A stretch of DNA of 64,000 nt from Planctomycetota bacterium (GTDB taxonomy: Bacteria; Planctomycetota; UBA1135; UBA2386), in the NCBI GenBank assembly GCA_020638655.1, contig JACKIC010000001.1:1054001-1118000 (forward strand). The letters are read 5' to 3'. Each line of letters opens with the position of its first letter. Positions within the stretch are counted from its first letter, which is position 1. The notes under the pieces were generated by a model, which was not told the DNA's origin, did no database searches, and saw only the letters and a program-made list of their open reading frames with translations. The translations under genes were made by a program, and so were the position numbers. Positions 15,259 to 24,428 of the stretch are shown here, one piece after another.

Positions 15259-17430
15259 ATGGAGAAACGTAGCCCGTTGGGAACTGCCCTGCTGCTGACG
15301 ATCGTCTGGTGTTGCACGCTGCAGGGCGTGATTGCCCAGGACTACACGACGTCGTGGGGGGCCGTTCACGTCGACACCCGCTGGTTCGGTCGCACGGATG
15401 TGATGCAGGCCGCGGCCTGCGCCGGGAATACCGCGGTGTTGCGCACCGACGGCACGATCGACGTCGTCGGTTCGACCCTGAACGACGTCTGCGATGTGCC
15501 GCCGTTGCCTGCCGGCACGACCTACACGTCGGTCGGGTTGACGAGGCGCCGGGGCGCCGCGATGCGCTCCGACGGCGTGCTCGTCGGCTGGGGCGACAGC
15601 ACGTGGCCCGATCCGACGTTGCCCTCGGGAACGACGTTCGTGCAGATCCGCGGCGGCTACGACCACTTCCTGGGCGTGCGCAGCGACGGCGTCGTGGTCG
15701 CCTGGGGTTCGACGACCTTCGTGCCCAGCTTCGTATGGCAGGTGCCCGTCGTGCAGGTCGCTGCCGGCAACGCGCACTCGCTGGCGCGCCGCAGCGACGG
15801 ATCGGTGATCGGGTGGGGCACCCTGCCGGTGCCGCCGCTGCCCAATGGCGTGTCGTACGTGGACATCGCCGCCGGCTACGGCCACAGCCTGTTCCTGCGA
15901 TCCGACCAGCAGATCGTCACGCTCGGCGACAACAGCTTCGGCCAGTGCAACGTACCGCAGCTGCCCGCGGGGGTGGGCTATGCGCGCGTCTGGGCAGGGG
16001 CCTTCTTCAGCATCGCTCTGCGGACCGACGGTCAGGTCGTGGCGTGGGGTGACGATCGCCTCGGGCAGTGCCATCTGCCGACCCTGCCGCCTGGCGTCAC
16101 GTTCGTGCAGTTCGAGCCGGGATACCTGCAGGCGTGCGCGCTGCGCTCGGACGGACAGATCAGCTTGTGGGCGGGCAACCAGAACGCGGACGCCAACATC
16201 CCCGAACCGCCCGCGGGGGTCCACTACGTCGACTTCTCGACGAAGGGCTTCACCTTCCTCGGGTTGCGCAGCGACGGGGCGATCGTGCACTTCGGCGAAC
16301 GCGGCCTCGGCAACATGAACCTCGTGCCGCCGTTGCCCGTCGGCCTTGCGTACACGGCGGCTTGGGCCGGCGTGAACCACTGCCTCGCACGGCGCACCGA
16401 CGGCTCACTCGTCGCCTGGGGGACCAACACCTACGGGCAGTGCAACGTGCTGGCGCTGCCTGCCGGCACCACCTACGTCGCCGCCGCCGCCGGCGACGGC
16501 TTCAGCCTCGCGCTGCGTTCGGACGGCACGATCGTCGGTTGGGGCAACAACACCTCCGGTGTGTTCTCGCCGCCGGCGTTGCCCGCTGGCGTCACCTACG
16601 AACAACTGGTCGTCGGCCAGGATCACGCGCTGGCGCTGCGTTCGGACGGCGAGGTCGTCGCCTGGGGCGATGGCTCCTCTGGTGAGACCCAGGTGCCCGC
16701 GCTGCCGCCCGGGCTCTCCTACGCCCGCATCGCCGCCGGACAACGCCACAGCGTCGTGTGGCGCACCGACGGGCGCGTGCTCGCCTTCGGAGAGTCCTTC
16801 TACGGCCAGCTCAACGTGCCTGGCGTCCCGATCGGGACCTCGAACACCGAAATCGCGGCGGAAGGCGCCTACAGCGTCGTCGCGCACAGCGACGGGTCGG
16901 CCGCGGGCTGGGGCAGCAACCTCTATGGGCAACGCACCGTGCCACCGCTGCCCGCGGGCCTCGGCTATGGCATGTTGCGCGCCGGCGTCGGAACGGTGCT
17001 GGCGCGCGTGCGTCCGGTCGGCTCGCACGTGCGGCTCGGCACCGGGTGTGCAGGTTCGCTGCCGGTGACGTTGCTCGTTCCCCGCGACGTGCCGCGCATC
17101 GGCGAGACCTGGCGCCTCGGGCTCGTGAACCTGCCTTCGTCGATGGCTTTCCTGGTCCACGGTTGGAGCACCACCACCTCACCGAACGGGCCGTTGCCGC
17201 TCGACCTGACGGCGGCGGGAATGCCCGGCTGCTACCAGCGCGTCGACGTGCAGGCGGTGTCCGTCGTGATCGGAACGGCGGGCTTCGCGACCTTCGATCT
17301 GAGCATCCCGGCCTGGCCCGGCCTGCTCGGCCTGCAACTGCACCAGCAGGCGGTCGTGCCCGATGCGGGTGCGGGCAATCCTCTGGGCGCCGTCATGTCC
17401 GAAGCGACGACTGCGACCGTCGGCAATTGA
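15259..17430 (+). CDS. Secreted RCC1-like beta-propeller repeat protein
   Basis: A 723-residue exported protein: signal peptide MEKRSPLGTALLLTIVW to about residue 27, then about 12 RCC1-like units of roughly 46 residues from about 40 to 600, each with the pattern LPxGxxYxxxxAGxxHSLALRSDG followed by VVAWGxN (examples: LALRSDGTIVGWGNN, ALRSDGEVVAWGDG). These form one or two seven-bladed propellers. The last 120 residues are a separate beta domain starting GTGCAG and containing AGMPGC, a form shared with the next gene. Start ATG 15259 opens the signal peptide; an upstream GTG at 15226 is rejected. Probably secreted or surface displayed; ligand unknown. The next gene begins 17 bp downstream. Confidence 0.85.
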   Translation: MEKRSPLGTALLLTIVWCCTLQGVIAQDYTTSWGAVHVDTRWFGRTDVMQAAACAGNTAVLRTDGTIDVVGSTLNDVCDVPPLPAGTTYTSVGLTRRRGAAMRSDGVLVGWGDSTWPDPTLPSGTTFVQIRGGYDHFLGVRSDGVVVAWGSTTFVPSFVWQVPVVQVAAGNAHSLARRSDGSVIGWGTLPVPPLPNGVSYVDIAAGYGHSLFLRSDQQIVTLGDNSFGQCNVPQLPAGVGYARVWAGAFFSIALRTDGQVVAWGDDRLGQCHLPTLPPGVTFVQFEPGYLQACALRSDGQISLWAGNQNADANIPEPPAGVHYVDFSTKGFTFLGLRSDGAIVHFGERGLGNMNLVPPLPVGLAYTAAWAGVNHCLARRTDGSLVAWGTNTYGQCNVLALPAGTTYVAAAAGDGFSLALRSDGTIVGWGNNTSGVFSPPALPAGVTYEQLVVGQDHALALRSDGEVVAWGDGSSGETQVPALPPGLSYARIAAGQRHSVVWRTDGRVLAFGESFYGQLNVPGVPIGTSNTEIAAEGAYSVVAHSDGSAAGWGSNLYGQRTVPPLPAGLGYGMLRAGVGTVLARVRPVGSHVRLGTGCAGSLPVTLLVPRDVPRIGETWRLGLVNLPSSMAFLVHGWSTTTSPNGPLPLDLTAAGMPGCYQRVDVQAVSVVIGTAGFATFDLSIPAWPGLLGLQLHQQAVVPDAGAGNPLGAVMSEATTATVGN

Positions 17431-17447
17431 GCCCTCGAATCGAACCG

Positions 17448-19940
17448 ATGAGTGATCGCGATCCCATGTCTTTCCTCTCCCAGTGCACCGATGCGCTCGG
17501 CGCCGGGCTGCGCCTGCTGGTGCTGTTCGCCGTAGCTTGCGGTGCCGGTCGCGCGCAGTGCGGAATGCAATGGCTCGACTACGACGGTTTGCCAGGCGCC
17601 GACCTGGATGTCTTCACGGTCGCCGAATGGGACCCCGATGGTGCCGGCCCGCAGCTGCCGCGTCTCGTCGCTGGCGGTCGCTTCGGCACCATCGGCACGG
17701 CTTCGGCACGCTACCTCGCGGTTCGCGATCCGCAGACGATGCTCTGGTCGGAGCTGGGCGGCGGTGTCGATGGTTGGGTGCGCGACATCCTCTCGCTGCC
17801 GAACGGTGACCTCGTCGTGGTGGGCGACTTCGTCACCGCAGGGAGCGTCGTCGTCAATCGCGTCGCGCGCTGGGACGGTGTCAGCTGGCACCCGTTCGGT
17901 ACCGGCTGTCTCTACTACCTCGGGGACGTCGAGGTGCTGCCAGGCGGCGACATCGTGGTCAGCGGCAATTTCGTTCAGATCGACAACGTGATGGCCACGA
18001 ACATCGCGCGTTGGGACGGGGCCGCCTGGCATCCGCTCGCCGGCGGCCTGCCCGGAGGCTCCACGCACCCGATCGCCAGGCTCGGCAACGACCTGCTCGC
18101 CGTGAACGGGAACTCCTTGCTGCGATGGGACGGACTGCAGTGGCAGACGTTCGCGAGCGCGAACAGCTCGATCTTCACCCTCGACAGCGACGGGGTCTCG
18201 CGCGTCGTCATCAGCGGACTGTTCTCGTCGGTGGGAAGCGTCGCGTGTTCGCGCACCGCGCTCTTCGACGGCCTCGCCTGGAACGACCTGGGTGGCGTCG
18301 TCACCGTGCCCACGGGTGCGTGGATCTTGAGCAACGGTGACGTCGCCATCGGCACGACCGGCGCCATCCTCGGCACGCAGAACGTCTACGGCATCGTGCG
18401 TTGGGATGGCACGACGTGGTACGCCTACGGCGCGGGCCTGAATTGGGGGGCGTCGGTGTTGTGCGAGTTGTCGAGCGGGGACCTCGTCGCGGCGGGCGCA
18501 TTCTGGTCGCCCGGACTCGGAATCGCCCAGTGGGACGGTCAGTCATGGAGCCCCGTGAACCCCGGGTCGGAGGGCGAGATCCGCGCCATCCTGCCCTTGG
18601 CCAACGGCGATTACGTGATCGGCGGTCGGTACGCACACATCGGCGACCTCGCCGCTCGCAGCGTCGCGACGTGGAACGGCAGTTCGTGGACTGCAATGGG
18701 CGCGGGCCTCGACGGCGAGGTCACGTCACTTGTCGAGTTGCCCAATGGCGATCTCGTCGCCGGCGGCAACTTCCTCATCGTCGGCAATACGACGACGCGC
18801 CTGGCGAAGTGGGACGGCGTGAGCTGGGCTCCACTGGGCGTCGGTGTTCCGGATCGGCGGGTGAACGCGCTCGCAGTCGATGGCAACGATCTCTACGTCG
18901 CCGGCGACTTCTCGAACATCGGCGCGCTCGCGGCCAGCCGCGTGGCCCGTTGGGACGGGACCTCGTGGCACGCGTTGCCGGGGGTGATCGACGCGGAGGT
19001 ACGTGCGATGCTCGTGCGGCCCGGTGGCGAGTTGATCATCGGCGGGGACTTCACGTGGATCGGCGGTACTCTCGCGCGTCGCGTGGCGCGCTGGAACGGT
19101 ACGTCCTGGTCACAGGTCGGCGCCGGCTTCAACGGCTCGTCGCTCGAGTATCTCGGCGAGCTTGCCAGCGGCGACATCCTGGCGAGCGGCTGGCTCAACC
19201 ACGCATATCCGACGGTCGTGAACAACGTCGCTCGCTGGGACGGTGTCGCGTGGCGCGCGATGGGGGCAGGCTTCGACGGGCCGGTGGGAGCGTCGATCGT
19301 GGCTGCGAACGGCGATCTGATCGTGGGCGGTCGTTTCCACAACTCGGGTGCCACGGCCACGCCTCGCCTCGCGCGCTGGGACGGAGCGAACTGGCGAGCC
19401 TTCGGCGAGATCGCCGACGGGCGGGTCTACTCGATGATGCCGCACGCGCAGGGCACCCTCATCGGTGGCAGCTTTCGCGTCGCGGGCGGGATGGTCACGG
19501 GGCCGCTGGCGCGGCTCGACGTGCCGTGCTCGGCGAGTTCGGCTGCGGTCGGCGGCGGCTGCTCGGCCGGTGCAGGCGTGCTCACGCTGGCCGCCGACAA
19601 CGCGCCGTGGGCGGGCGATACCCTGCGTACCTCGGTGACCAACGTGCCGAACTCGGCGCTGGCCGTGGCCGTGTTCGGCTTCCAACAGGTCGCGATTCCC
19701 CTCGCCAGCCTCACGCCACTGGGCCTCCCGGGATGCACCGTGCTCACGAGCGCCGACATCACCTACCTGCGGCTTCCTACTGCGGGAATCGCCACCTCGG
19801 CGCTGCCGGTGCCATCCGATCCGGCGATCGTCGGTGTGCAGGTGCGGCACCAGTTCCTGACGCTCGAGGTGAACGCCACCGGCGCGTTGATCGCCGCGGC
19901 GACCTCCAACGGCCTCGACCTGACCTTCGGCACCTACTAG
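17448..19940 (+). CDS. Secreted WDG-repeat propeller protein with the shared C-terminal domain
   Basis: An 830-residue exported protein with signal sequence (GLRLLVLFAVACGAGRAQ) and at least a dozen repeats of about 47 residues built on LxNGDLVAGGxF, then VARWDGxSWxxLGxG (for example NVARWDGVAWRAMGAGFDG). These resemble the delta-60/kelch-like repeats of surface proteins. From about 705 a C-terminal domain (GGGCSAG, then LPGC) matches the end of the preceding gene in layout, with paired Cys and a final Gly-rich strand. Either ATG 17448 or 17466 could start it. It follows the RCC1 gene by 17 bp, so they are likely one operon producing two surface proteins carrying the same terminal module. Confidence 0.85.
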   Translation: MSDRDPMSFLSQCTDALGAGLRLLVLFAVACGAGRAQCGMQWLDYDGLPGADLDVFTVAEWDPDGAGPQLPRLVAGGRFGTIGTASARYLAVRDPQTMLWSELGGGVDGWVRDILSLPNGDLVVVGDFVTAGSVVVNRVARWDGVSWHPFGTGCLYYLGDVEVLPGGDIVVSGNFVQIDNVMATNIARWDGAAWHPLAGGLPGGSTHPIARLGNDLLAVNGNSLLRWDGLQWQTFASANSSIFTLDSDGVSRVVISGLFSSVGSVACSRTALFDGLAWNDLGGVVTVPTGAWILSNGDVAIGTTGAILGTQNVYGIVRWDGTTWYAYGAGLNWGASVLCELSSGDLVAAGAFWSPGLGIAQWDGQSWSPVNPGSEGEIRAILPLANGDYVIGGRYAHIGDLAARSVATWNGSSWTAMGAGLDGEVTSLVELPNGDLVAGGNFLIVGNTTTRLAKWDGVSWAPLGVGVPDRRVNALAVDGNDLYVAGDFSNIGALAASRVARWDGTSWHALPGVIDAEVRAMLVRPGGELIIGGDFTWIGGTLARRVARWNGTSWSQVGAGFNGSSLEYLGELASGDILASGWLNHAYPTVVNNVARWDGVAWRAMGAGFDGPVGASIVAANGDLIVGGRFHNSGATATPRLARWDGANWRAFGEIADGRVYSMMPHAQGTLIGGSFRVAGGMVTGPLARLDVPCSASSAAVGGGCSAGAGVLTLAADNAPWAGDTLRTSVTNVPNSALAVAVFGFQQVAIPLASLTPLGLPGCTVLTSADITYLRLPTAGIATSALPVPSDPAIVGVQVRHQFLTLEVNATGALIAAATSNGLDLTFGTY

Positions 19941-19947
19941 CTCGCGC

Positions 19948-19967
19948 GCGGCCTCCGCGGTGGCCGC
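19948..19967 (+). terminator. Terminator-like hairpin after the WDG-repeat gene
   Basis: GCGGCC (19948-19953) pairs with GGCCGC (19962-19967), 7 bp after the stop codon. No U-tract follows, so this is weak evidence for termination. Confidence 0.25.
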
Positions 19968-20073
19968 ATCTGCGCATCTGCGCGGCGCGAAGGTGTTGTC
20001 CGACAGGGCTGTCCCCAGGACGGCCACTTGCGCCAACTGCCCGCCGGTGCCCCCCGGCGCCACCGCCTCCGCC

Positions 20074-23000
20074 ATGCCGAGCCGCCAAACCGCCGTCCTC
20101 TCCGTCCTGTTCCTGGCATTGCTCGCGGCGCTGGGGTTCTGGCTGCTGCGCACCGACCTCGAGCCGGCGCGGCCGCCGCAGGATGCGGGCGCGAACGCGG
20201 CCGACAGCGGCGGTCCCGCCGCCGGCGAACTGGTCGGCCAGGCCGGCGCGGCGGCGGTGTCCGGCGATGCCGGTGGCCGTGAGCAGGCGTCGATCGGCCG
20301 CGACGAGACGGGCGTGCGCGGCATCGTCGTCGACGCGCAGACGGGGCTGCCGCTCGGCGGTGTCGAGGTGCTCGCGGTCAAGGAGCAGCCGTCGTTCGAG
20401 CCGCTGGTGGCGCGCTTCCGCGGCCTGTTCCAGCAGGGCATGTTCGTGCAGACGCGCGCGCCGCGACGCGAGCTCGGCAGCACGGTCAGCAACCCCGACG
20501 GCACCTTCGAGCTGCGCGGCCTGCCGGCCGGCCTGGTGTTCCTCGACGGTCGCAGCGACGGCTGGTTCGTGCGCACGCCCGGCACCGCGCGCGTCGCGAC
20601 CGGTGAGATCGTCGATGGCATCGAACTGCGCGCGTCGCCGGGCGGCCGCGTGCGCGGCGTGGTGCTCGGCGCCGACGGCGGCCCGGTCGCCGGTGCGGCG
20701 GTCAGCGTGCGGCCCGGGCTCAACGCGTTCTTCGGGCAGCTGACCGATCGCCAGTACCGCTGGCTCGAAACGACCACCGACAGCCAGGGGCGCTTCGATC
20801 TGCCCGGCGTGCCCGCCGGCAACGGCTACACGGTCGCGGCGTCGGCCAGCAACCTGGCGCTCGAGGAGCGACACGGCGTCGACGTGAGCGTCGGCCAGAC
20901 CACCGACGTGACGATGCGCGCGCACCTCGGCGCGCTGGTCGCCGGCGTGGTGCGCGACGGCGCCGGGCAGCCGGTGCAGGGCGCCAACGTGGCGATGGTC
21001 TACCTCGACATCAGCCGCGTGCTGTTCTCGGCCGACGGCCGCAGCGAGCCGATCGTCAGCGACGCCGATGGCCGCTTCGTGTTCGAGCACGTCGCCGCCG
21101 GACGCGTGGCGTTCGTCGCGGTCGCCCAGGACCTGGCGCCGAGCCAGATCGCCGAGCTCGCCGTCGTCGACGGCGGTCACTACGACGACCTCGAGTTGAT
21201 CCTCGGCGAAGGCGCGACGGTCGGCGGCCTCGTCGTCGACGATCAGAAGCAGCCGGTCGCCGGCGCCACGGTCGCGATCAGTCCGTTCGAGCGGCCCAAC
21301 GACCCGCAGTTCCTCAAGATGATGCTCAAGATCCGCCGCGTCGAGGTGACCACGGGCACCGACGGGCGCTTCGTCGCCAAGGGCATGACCGGCGAACGGC
21401 TCGTCGTGCAGGCGCAGAAGCCCGGCTACACGACGGCGATGAAGTTCGGCGTCAAGCTCGACGACCCCGAGATCGTCGTCGAGATCCAGCGCGGCGCGGT
21501 GGTGCGCGGCAAGGTGATGGTCGGCGAAGAGCCGCTGACGCGCTTCCGCGTCGATACGCGCACGTCCCCGATCCCGGCGCCCGAGGTCGCGGACGCCAGC
21601 GGCGAGCGCAACGCGCGCGGCGGCCGTGCCCGGGGCCGCAACACCGACGGAAACAGCAACACCGACGGCAACAGTGGCGCGACCTGGGCGGGCCCCGGGC
21701 GCGGCGGGCGCGGCATGCGCGAGGGCACGGTGCAGCTGCCCGAGGGGCAGACGATGATGGACCGCGGCCTCGACGGCAACTGGCGCGAGATCGCCGCCGC
21801 CGACGGCACGTTCGAGCTGCGCGGCATCCCGCCGGGTCGCATCCGCGTGCGCGTGCGCGCCGACGGCTACCTCGACGCCGAGAGCCAGGAGGTCGATCTG
21901 CAGCCCGGCCAGACCAGCGACGTGCTGGTGTTCCAGATCGCCGCGGGCGACGCGGCGGCCGGCGTCGTCGTCGACGACAGCACCGGCAAGCCGGTCAGCG
22001 ACGCGCAGGTCACGGCCTACCGCGATCGCGGCAACGAGGGGTCGTCGCGCCGCGGCGGCCTGTTCCAGGCGAACATCGACCCGGAGGACTTCGACTTCCT
22101 CGGGCTTTCGTCGGCGACCAACCGGCGCAGCGCGATCAGCGACAGCAAGGGGCGGTTCCGCGTCACGTCGCTGGCGCCGGGCAAGTACCGCTTCACGGCG
22201 CGCCACCCGGACATGGCCAAGGCGTCGACCAAGGACGTCGAGATCGTCGCCGACGCGCCGACTCCGGACATCGAGATCCGGCTCGACAGCGGCGGCGGCG
22301 TCGAGGGCAACGTCACCGGCTACGGCATGCGCCCGCTGCCCGACGCGCTGATGGTGGCGTTCAGCATCCAGACCGGGACCATGCGCAGCAGCACGTCCGA
22401 CAAGGCGGGTTACTACCGCATCGACGGCCTGCCGCCCGGTCAGTACATCGTCTTCAAGTCCAAGCTCGACGAACGCGCCGACAACATCCCGCTCGAGCTG
22501 ATGAGCAACATGCGGCTCAAGACGGTGACGGTGCGGCAGGGCAAGTTCGCGCGGCTCGACGTGCACGACGTCGGCGAGGACGGCGTGCGCGTCTTCGGCG
22601 TCGTGCGCGAGGCGGGCAAGCCCGTGGCGCGCGCGCTGGTGACGCTGCTGGGCAGCGACCGCGACGGTCTGCTCGGCATGGGCGTGCGCGCCAACGCCGC
22701 CGGCATGGACGGCCGTTACGAACTGGCCGGCATCAAGCCCGGCAGCTACGTGATGCAGGTGAGCCGCTTCCAGGGGCAGCCGGTGCAGACCACGTTCGAG
22801 GTCGAGGTGCCCGACGAGGTGCGCGAGTTCGCCTTCGACATCGACCTGCCGACCAGCGAGGTCGTCGGTCGCGTGCTCGACACGCGCGGTCAGCCCGTGG
22901 CCAACGTGCCGGTGTCGCTCGGCAGCGACGACAGCGCGCTCGGCGGCAGCGGCGGGCTGATCGGCATGATCGCGCAGAACGGGCTCAGCCAGGGCCGCAC

Positions 23001-23832
23001 CAACCAGGACGGCGAGTTCCGGCTGCGCTCGGTCGCCGCGGGCACCTACCACCTGACCGCCAACAGCCGCATCGGCGGTGGGCCCAGGCGTCGCGGCGGC
23101 AACAGCGATGGCGGCGTGCAGCACGGCGAGGGGCGGCTCGACGAAGTCGTCGTCGACGGCCTCACCACGCTCGAGGGGCTCGTGGTCACGGTGCCGATCG
23201 CCGGGCGCATCAAGGGGCTGGTGCTCGACGGCTCGGGCCAGCCCGTCAGCGGCGCCGAGATCGCCTACGTCGAGACCACGGCCAGCAAGAAGAAGAGCGC
23301 CGGCAACCCGATGCTCGACCTGCTCGGCGCGCAACCGCAGCCGATCCGCAGCAACAGCGAGGGCGTGTTCGAGATCACCGGGCTCAACCCCGGCAAGTAC
23401 GACCTGCGCGTCGAGAGCGAGGCCGTCGAAGCGGGCAAGGCCGACGACGTCGCCGTCTTCGAGGACGCGGTCGCCGACGTGACGCTGCGTATGGTGCGCG
23501 GCGCGACGCTGCGCGTGCGCGCGATCAACGTCGACAAGCAGCAGATCCCGATCGCCAACATCTCCCTGCTCGACGGCAACGGCAAGCCGGTGGTCAGCCG
23601 CGTGTCGACGCTGGCGGTGATGAAGCGGCTGATGGCGAGCCGCGACAGCGTGCAGGACTCGGGCTGGTACGAGTTCGGCAGCGTGCCGCCGGACACCTAC
23701 ACCGCGGTGATCACCGAGGCCGGCAAGCCGGACGTGCGCATCACCCGCACGATCACCGACGGCCAGACCTTCGAGTGGGACATCGACGTCGCCGCCGAAT
23801 TGGCTGCGCGCGAACGCGACGCCAAGAAGTAG
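20074..23832 (+). CDS. Giant membrane-anchored protein of about eleven carboxypeptidase-regulatory-like domains
   Basis: A 1252-residue protein with an uncleaved N-terminal membrane anchor (TAVLSVLFLALLAALGFWLL, about residues 6-25), a low-complexity Gly/Ala spacer, then repeated beta-sandwich units of about 85-120 residues. Each opens with G-x-V-x-G-x-V-x-D-x-x-G-x-P-V-x-G-A and closes with DGxFxLxGLPPGxYxVxA (for example SGQPVSGAEIAYV and EITGLNPGKYDLRV). This is the CarboxypepD_reg-like/Cna-B-like fold used as stalks and binding modules. Unit five is interrupted by an Asn/Asp/Gly/Arg-rich insertion near residues 515-560. It likely projects into the periplasm or out of the cell. No catalytic domain. 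The next gene starts 9 bp downstream. Confidence 0.85.
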   Translation: MPSRQTAVLSVLFLALLAALGFWLLRTDLEPARPPQDAGANAADSGGPAAGELVGQAGAAAVSGDAGGREQASIGRDETGVRGIVVDAQTGLPLGGVEVLAVKEQPSFEPLVARFRGLFQQGMFVQTRAPRRELGSTVSNPDGTFELRGLPAGLVFLDGRSDGWFVRTPGTARVATGEIVDGIELRASPGGRVRGVVLGADGGPVAGAAVSVRPGLNAFFGQLTDRQYRWLETTTDSQGRFDLPGVPAGNGYTVAASASNLALEERHGVDVSVGQTTDVTMRAHLGALVAGVVRDGAGQPVQGANVAMVYLDISRVLFSADGRSEPIVSDADGRFVFEHVAAGRVAFVAVAQDLAPSQIAELAVVDGGHYDDLELILGEGATVGGLVVDDQKQPVAGATVAISPFERPNDPQFLKMMLKIRRVEVTTGTDGRFVAKGMTGERLVVQAQKPGYTTAMKFGVKLDDPEIVVEIQRGAVVRGKVMVGEEPLTRFRVDTRTSPIPAPEVADASGERNARGGRARGRNTDGNSNTDGNSGATWAGPGRGGRGMREGTVQLPEGQTMMDRGLDGNWREIAAADGTFELRGIPPGRIRVRVRADGYLDAESQEVDLQPGQTSDVLVFQIAAGDAAAGVVVDDSTGKPVSDAQVTAYRDRGNEGSSRRGGLFQANIDPEDFDFLGLSSATNRRSAISDSKGRFRVTSLAPGKYRFTARHPDMAKASTKDVEIVADAPTPDIEIRLDSGGGVEGNVTGYGMRPLPDALMVAFSIQTGTMRSSTSDKAGYYRIDGLPPGQYIVFKSKLDERADNIPLELMSNMRLKTVTVRQGKFARLDVHDVGEDGVRVFGVVREAGKPVARALVTLLGSDRDGLLGMGVRANAAGMDGRYELAGIKPGSYVMQVSRFQGQPVQTTFEVEVPDEVREFAFDIDLPTSEVVGRVLDTRGQPVANVPVSLGSDDSALGGSGGLIGMIAQNGLSQGRTNQDGEFRLRSVAAGTYHLTANSRIGGGPRRRGGNSDGGVQHGEGRLDEVVVDGLTTLEGLVVTVPIAGRIKGLVLDGSGQPVSGAEIAYVETTASKKKSAGNPMLDLLGAQPQPIRSNSEGVFEITGLNPGKYDLRVESEAVEAGKADDVAVFEDAVADVTLRMVRGATLRVRAINVDKQQIPIANISLLDGNGKPVVSRVSTLAVMKRLMASRDSVQDSGWYEFGSVPPDTYTAVITEAGKPDVRITRTITDGQTFEWDIDVAAELAARERDAKK

Positions 23833-23841
23833 CCTCTCGGC

Positions 23842-24378
23842 ATGGCGGCGACCGTCGAGCGTTTTGGTGTCGATCCCGCGACCGGGCGCGAGCTGTCGTT
23901 GGTGCGCGTCGAGGCGCCCGAAGAGCTCACCGCCGAGCTGTTGCCGCCGCGGCCGTTCGTCTGCCTGCTGGCCTGGAACGTCGCCGGCGTCGCCGCGGCG
24001 CGGCTCACGGCCGTGGCCCGCACCCTGATCGAAGCCGGTTGCGCCTACGTCTGCGCGCACGGCAGCGACTGCACACGCATCGACGACGCCGTCGACGAGG
24101 AGTGCGTGGACCGCCAGCTCGCCGGCCAGCAGGTGTCGTTCGTGATGACGTCGTGGCACGACGACGAGTCGCCCGAGGCAGCGCTGTGGTTCCTGCTCGA
24201 GAACACGATCGTGGCGGACGACGTCGACGACGCCGACTACGCACCGTGGAATGCGCCCTGCCGACATGCGGTGGTCGTCGACATCGCCGGGGCGATCGCC
24301 GACCCGGAGGTGGTGCGCGCCGCGCTCGCGGCGCCGCGCGCGTTCTCGCAGCGTCTCGCCGAGCAGGATCCCGACTGA
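23842..24378 (+). CDS. Small acidic cytoplasmic protein, unknown
   Basis: A 178-residue protein without signal peptide or membrane helix. It alternates strands and helices (PFVCLLAWNVAGV, LTAVARTLIEAGCAYVCAHG, VSFVMTSWHDDESPEAALWF, AVVVDIAG) and has a Cys-rich middle (CAYVC, SDCTRI, EECVD). This could be a Rossmann-like or nucleotide-binding fold but no motif decides it. It is wedged between two large exported-protein genes, 9 bp after the first, so it may be co-transcribed. A TAGCCT hexamer 6 nt before the ATG overlaps the previous stop codon and may be coincidental. Function not assigned. Confidence 0.65.
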   Translation: MAATVERFGVDPATGRELSLVRVEAPEELTAELLPPRPFVCLLAWNVAGVAAARLTAVARTLIEAGCAYVCAHGSDCTRIDDAVDEECVDRQLAGQQVSFVMTSWHDDESPEAALWFLLENTIVADDVDDADYAPWNAPCRHAVVVDIAGAIADPEVVRAALAAPRAFSQRLAEQDPD

Positions 24379-24390
24379 TCGCCGGCGACC

Positions 24391-24419
24391 CTGGACGGGG
24401 CGTGGCGGGTCGGGACAAT
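24391..24419 (+). promoter_or_regulatory. Putative leaderless promoter of the DUF1028 gene
   Basis: CTGGAC (24391-24396), a 17-bp spacer, GACAAT (24414-24419), then 9 nt to the ATG at 24429. No Shine-Dalgarno sequence is visible. A closely similar element precedes the EamA transporter gene (58616-58645). Confidence 0.45.
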
Positions 24420-24428
24420 CGCCTGCCC

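Noticed and set aside
13180..16380. Minus-strand open frame of about 1066 codons opposite the TPR, histidine kinase and RCC1 genes
   Set aside because: It spans three well-supported genes on the plus strand and has only low-complexity composition, as expected from GC-rich third positions.
15400..17000. Periodic repeats of about 140 bp that could suggest a repeat array
   Set aside because: They are the coding repeats of RCC1-like units; the DNA copies are diverged and in frame, with no spacer/repeat structure of a CRISPR array.
21645..21685. Short direct repeat of about 18 bp (AACACCGACGG-type)
   Set aside because: It is a local low-complexity coding repeat (Asn-Thr-Asp-Gly) inside the giant protein; in frame and probably slippage-derived.
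19777..24267. Minus-strand open frame of about 1496 codons opposite the giant repeat protein
   Set aside because: It is antisense to a protein with clear repeated domains, has runs of Arg/Ala/His/Gly typical of high-GC shadow frames, and shows no domain or start context.
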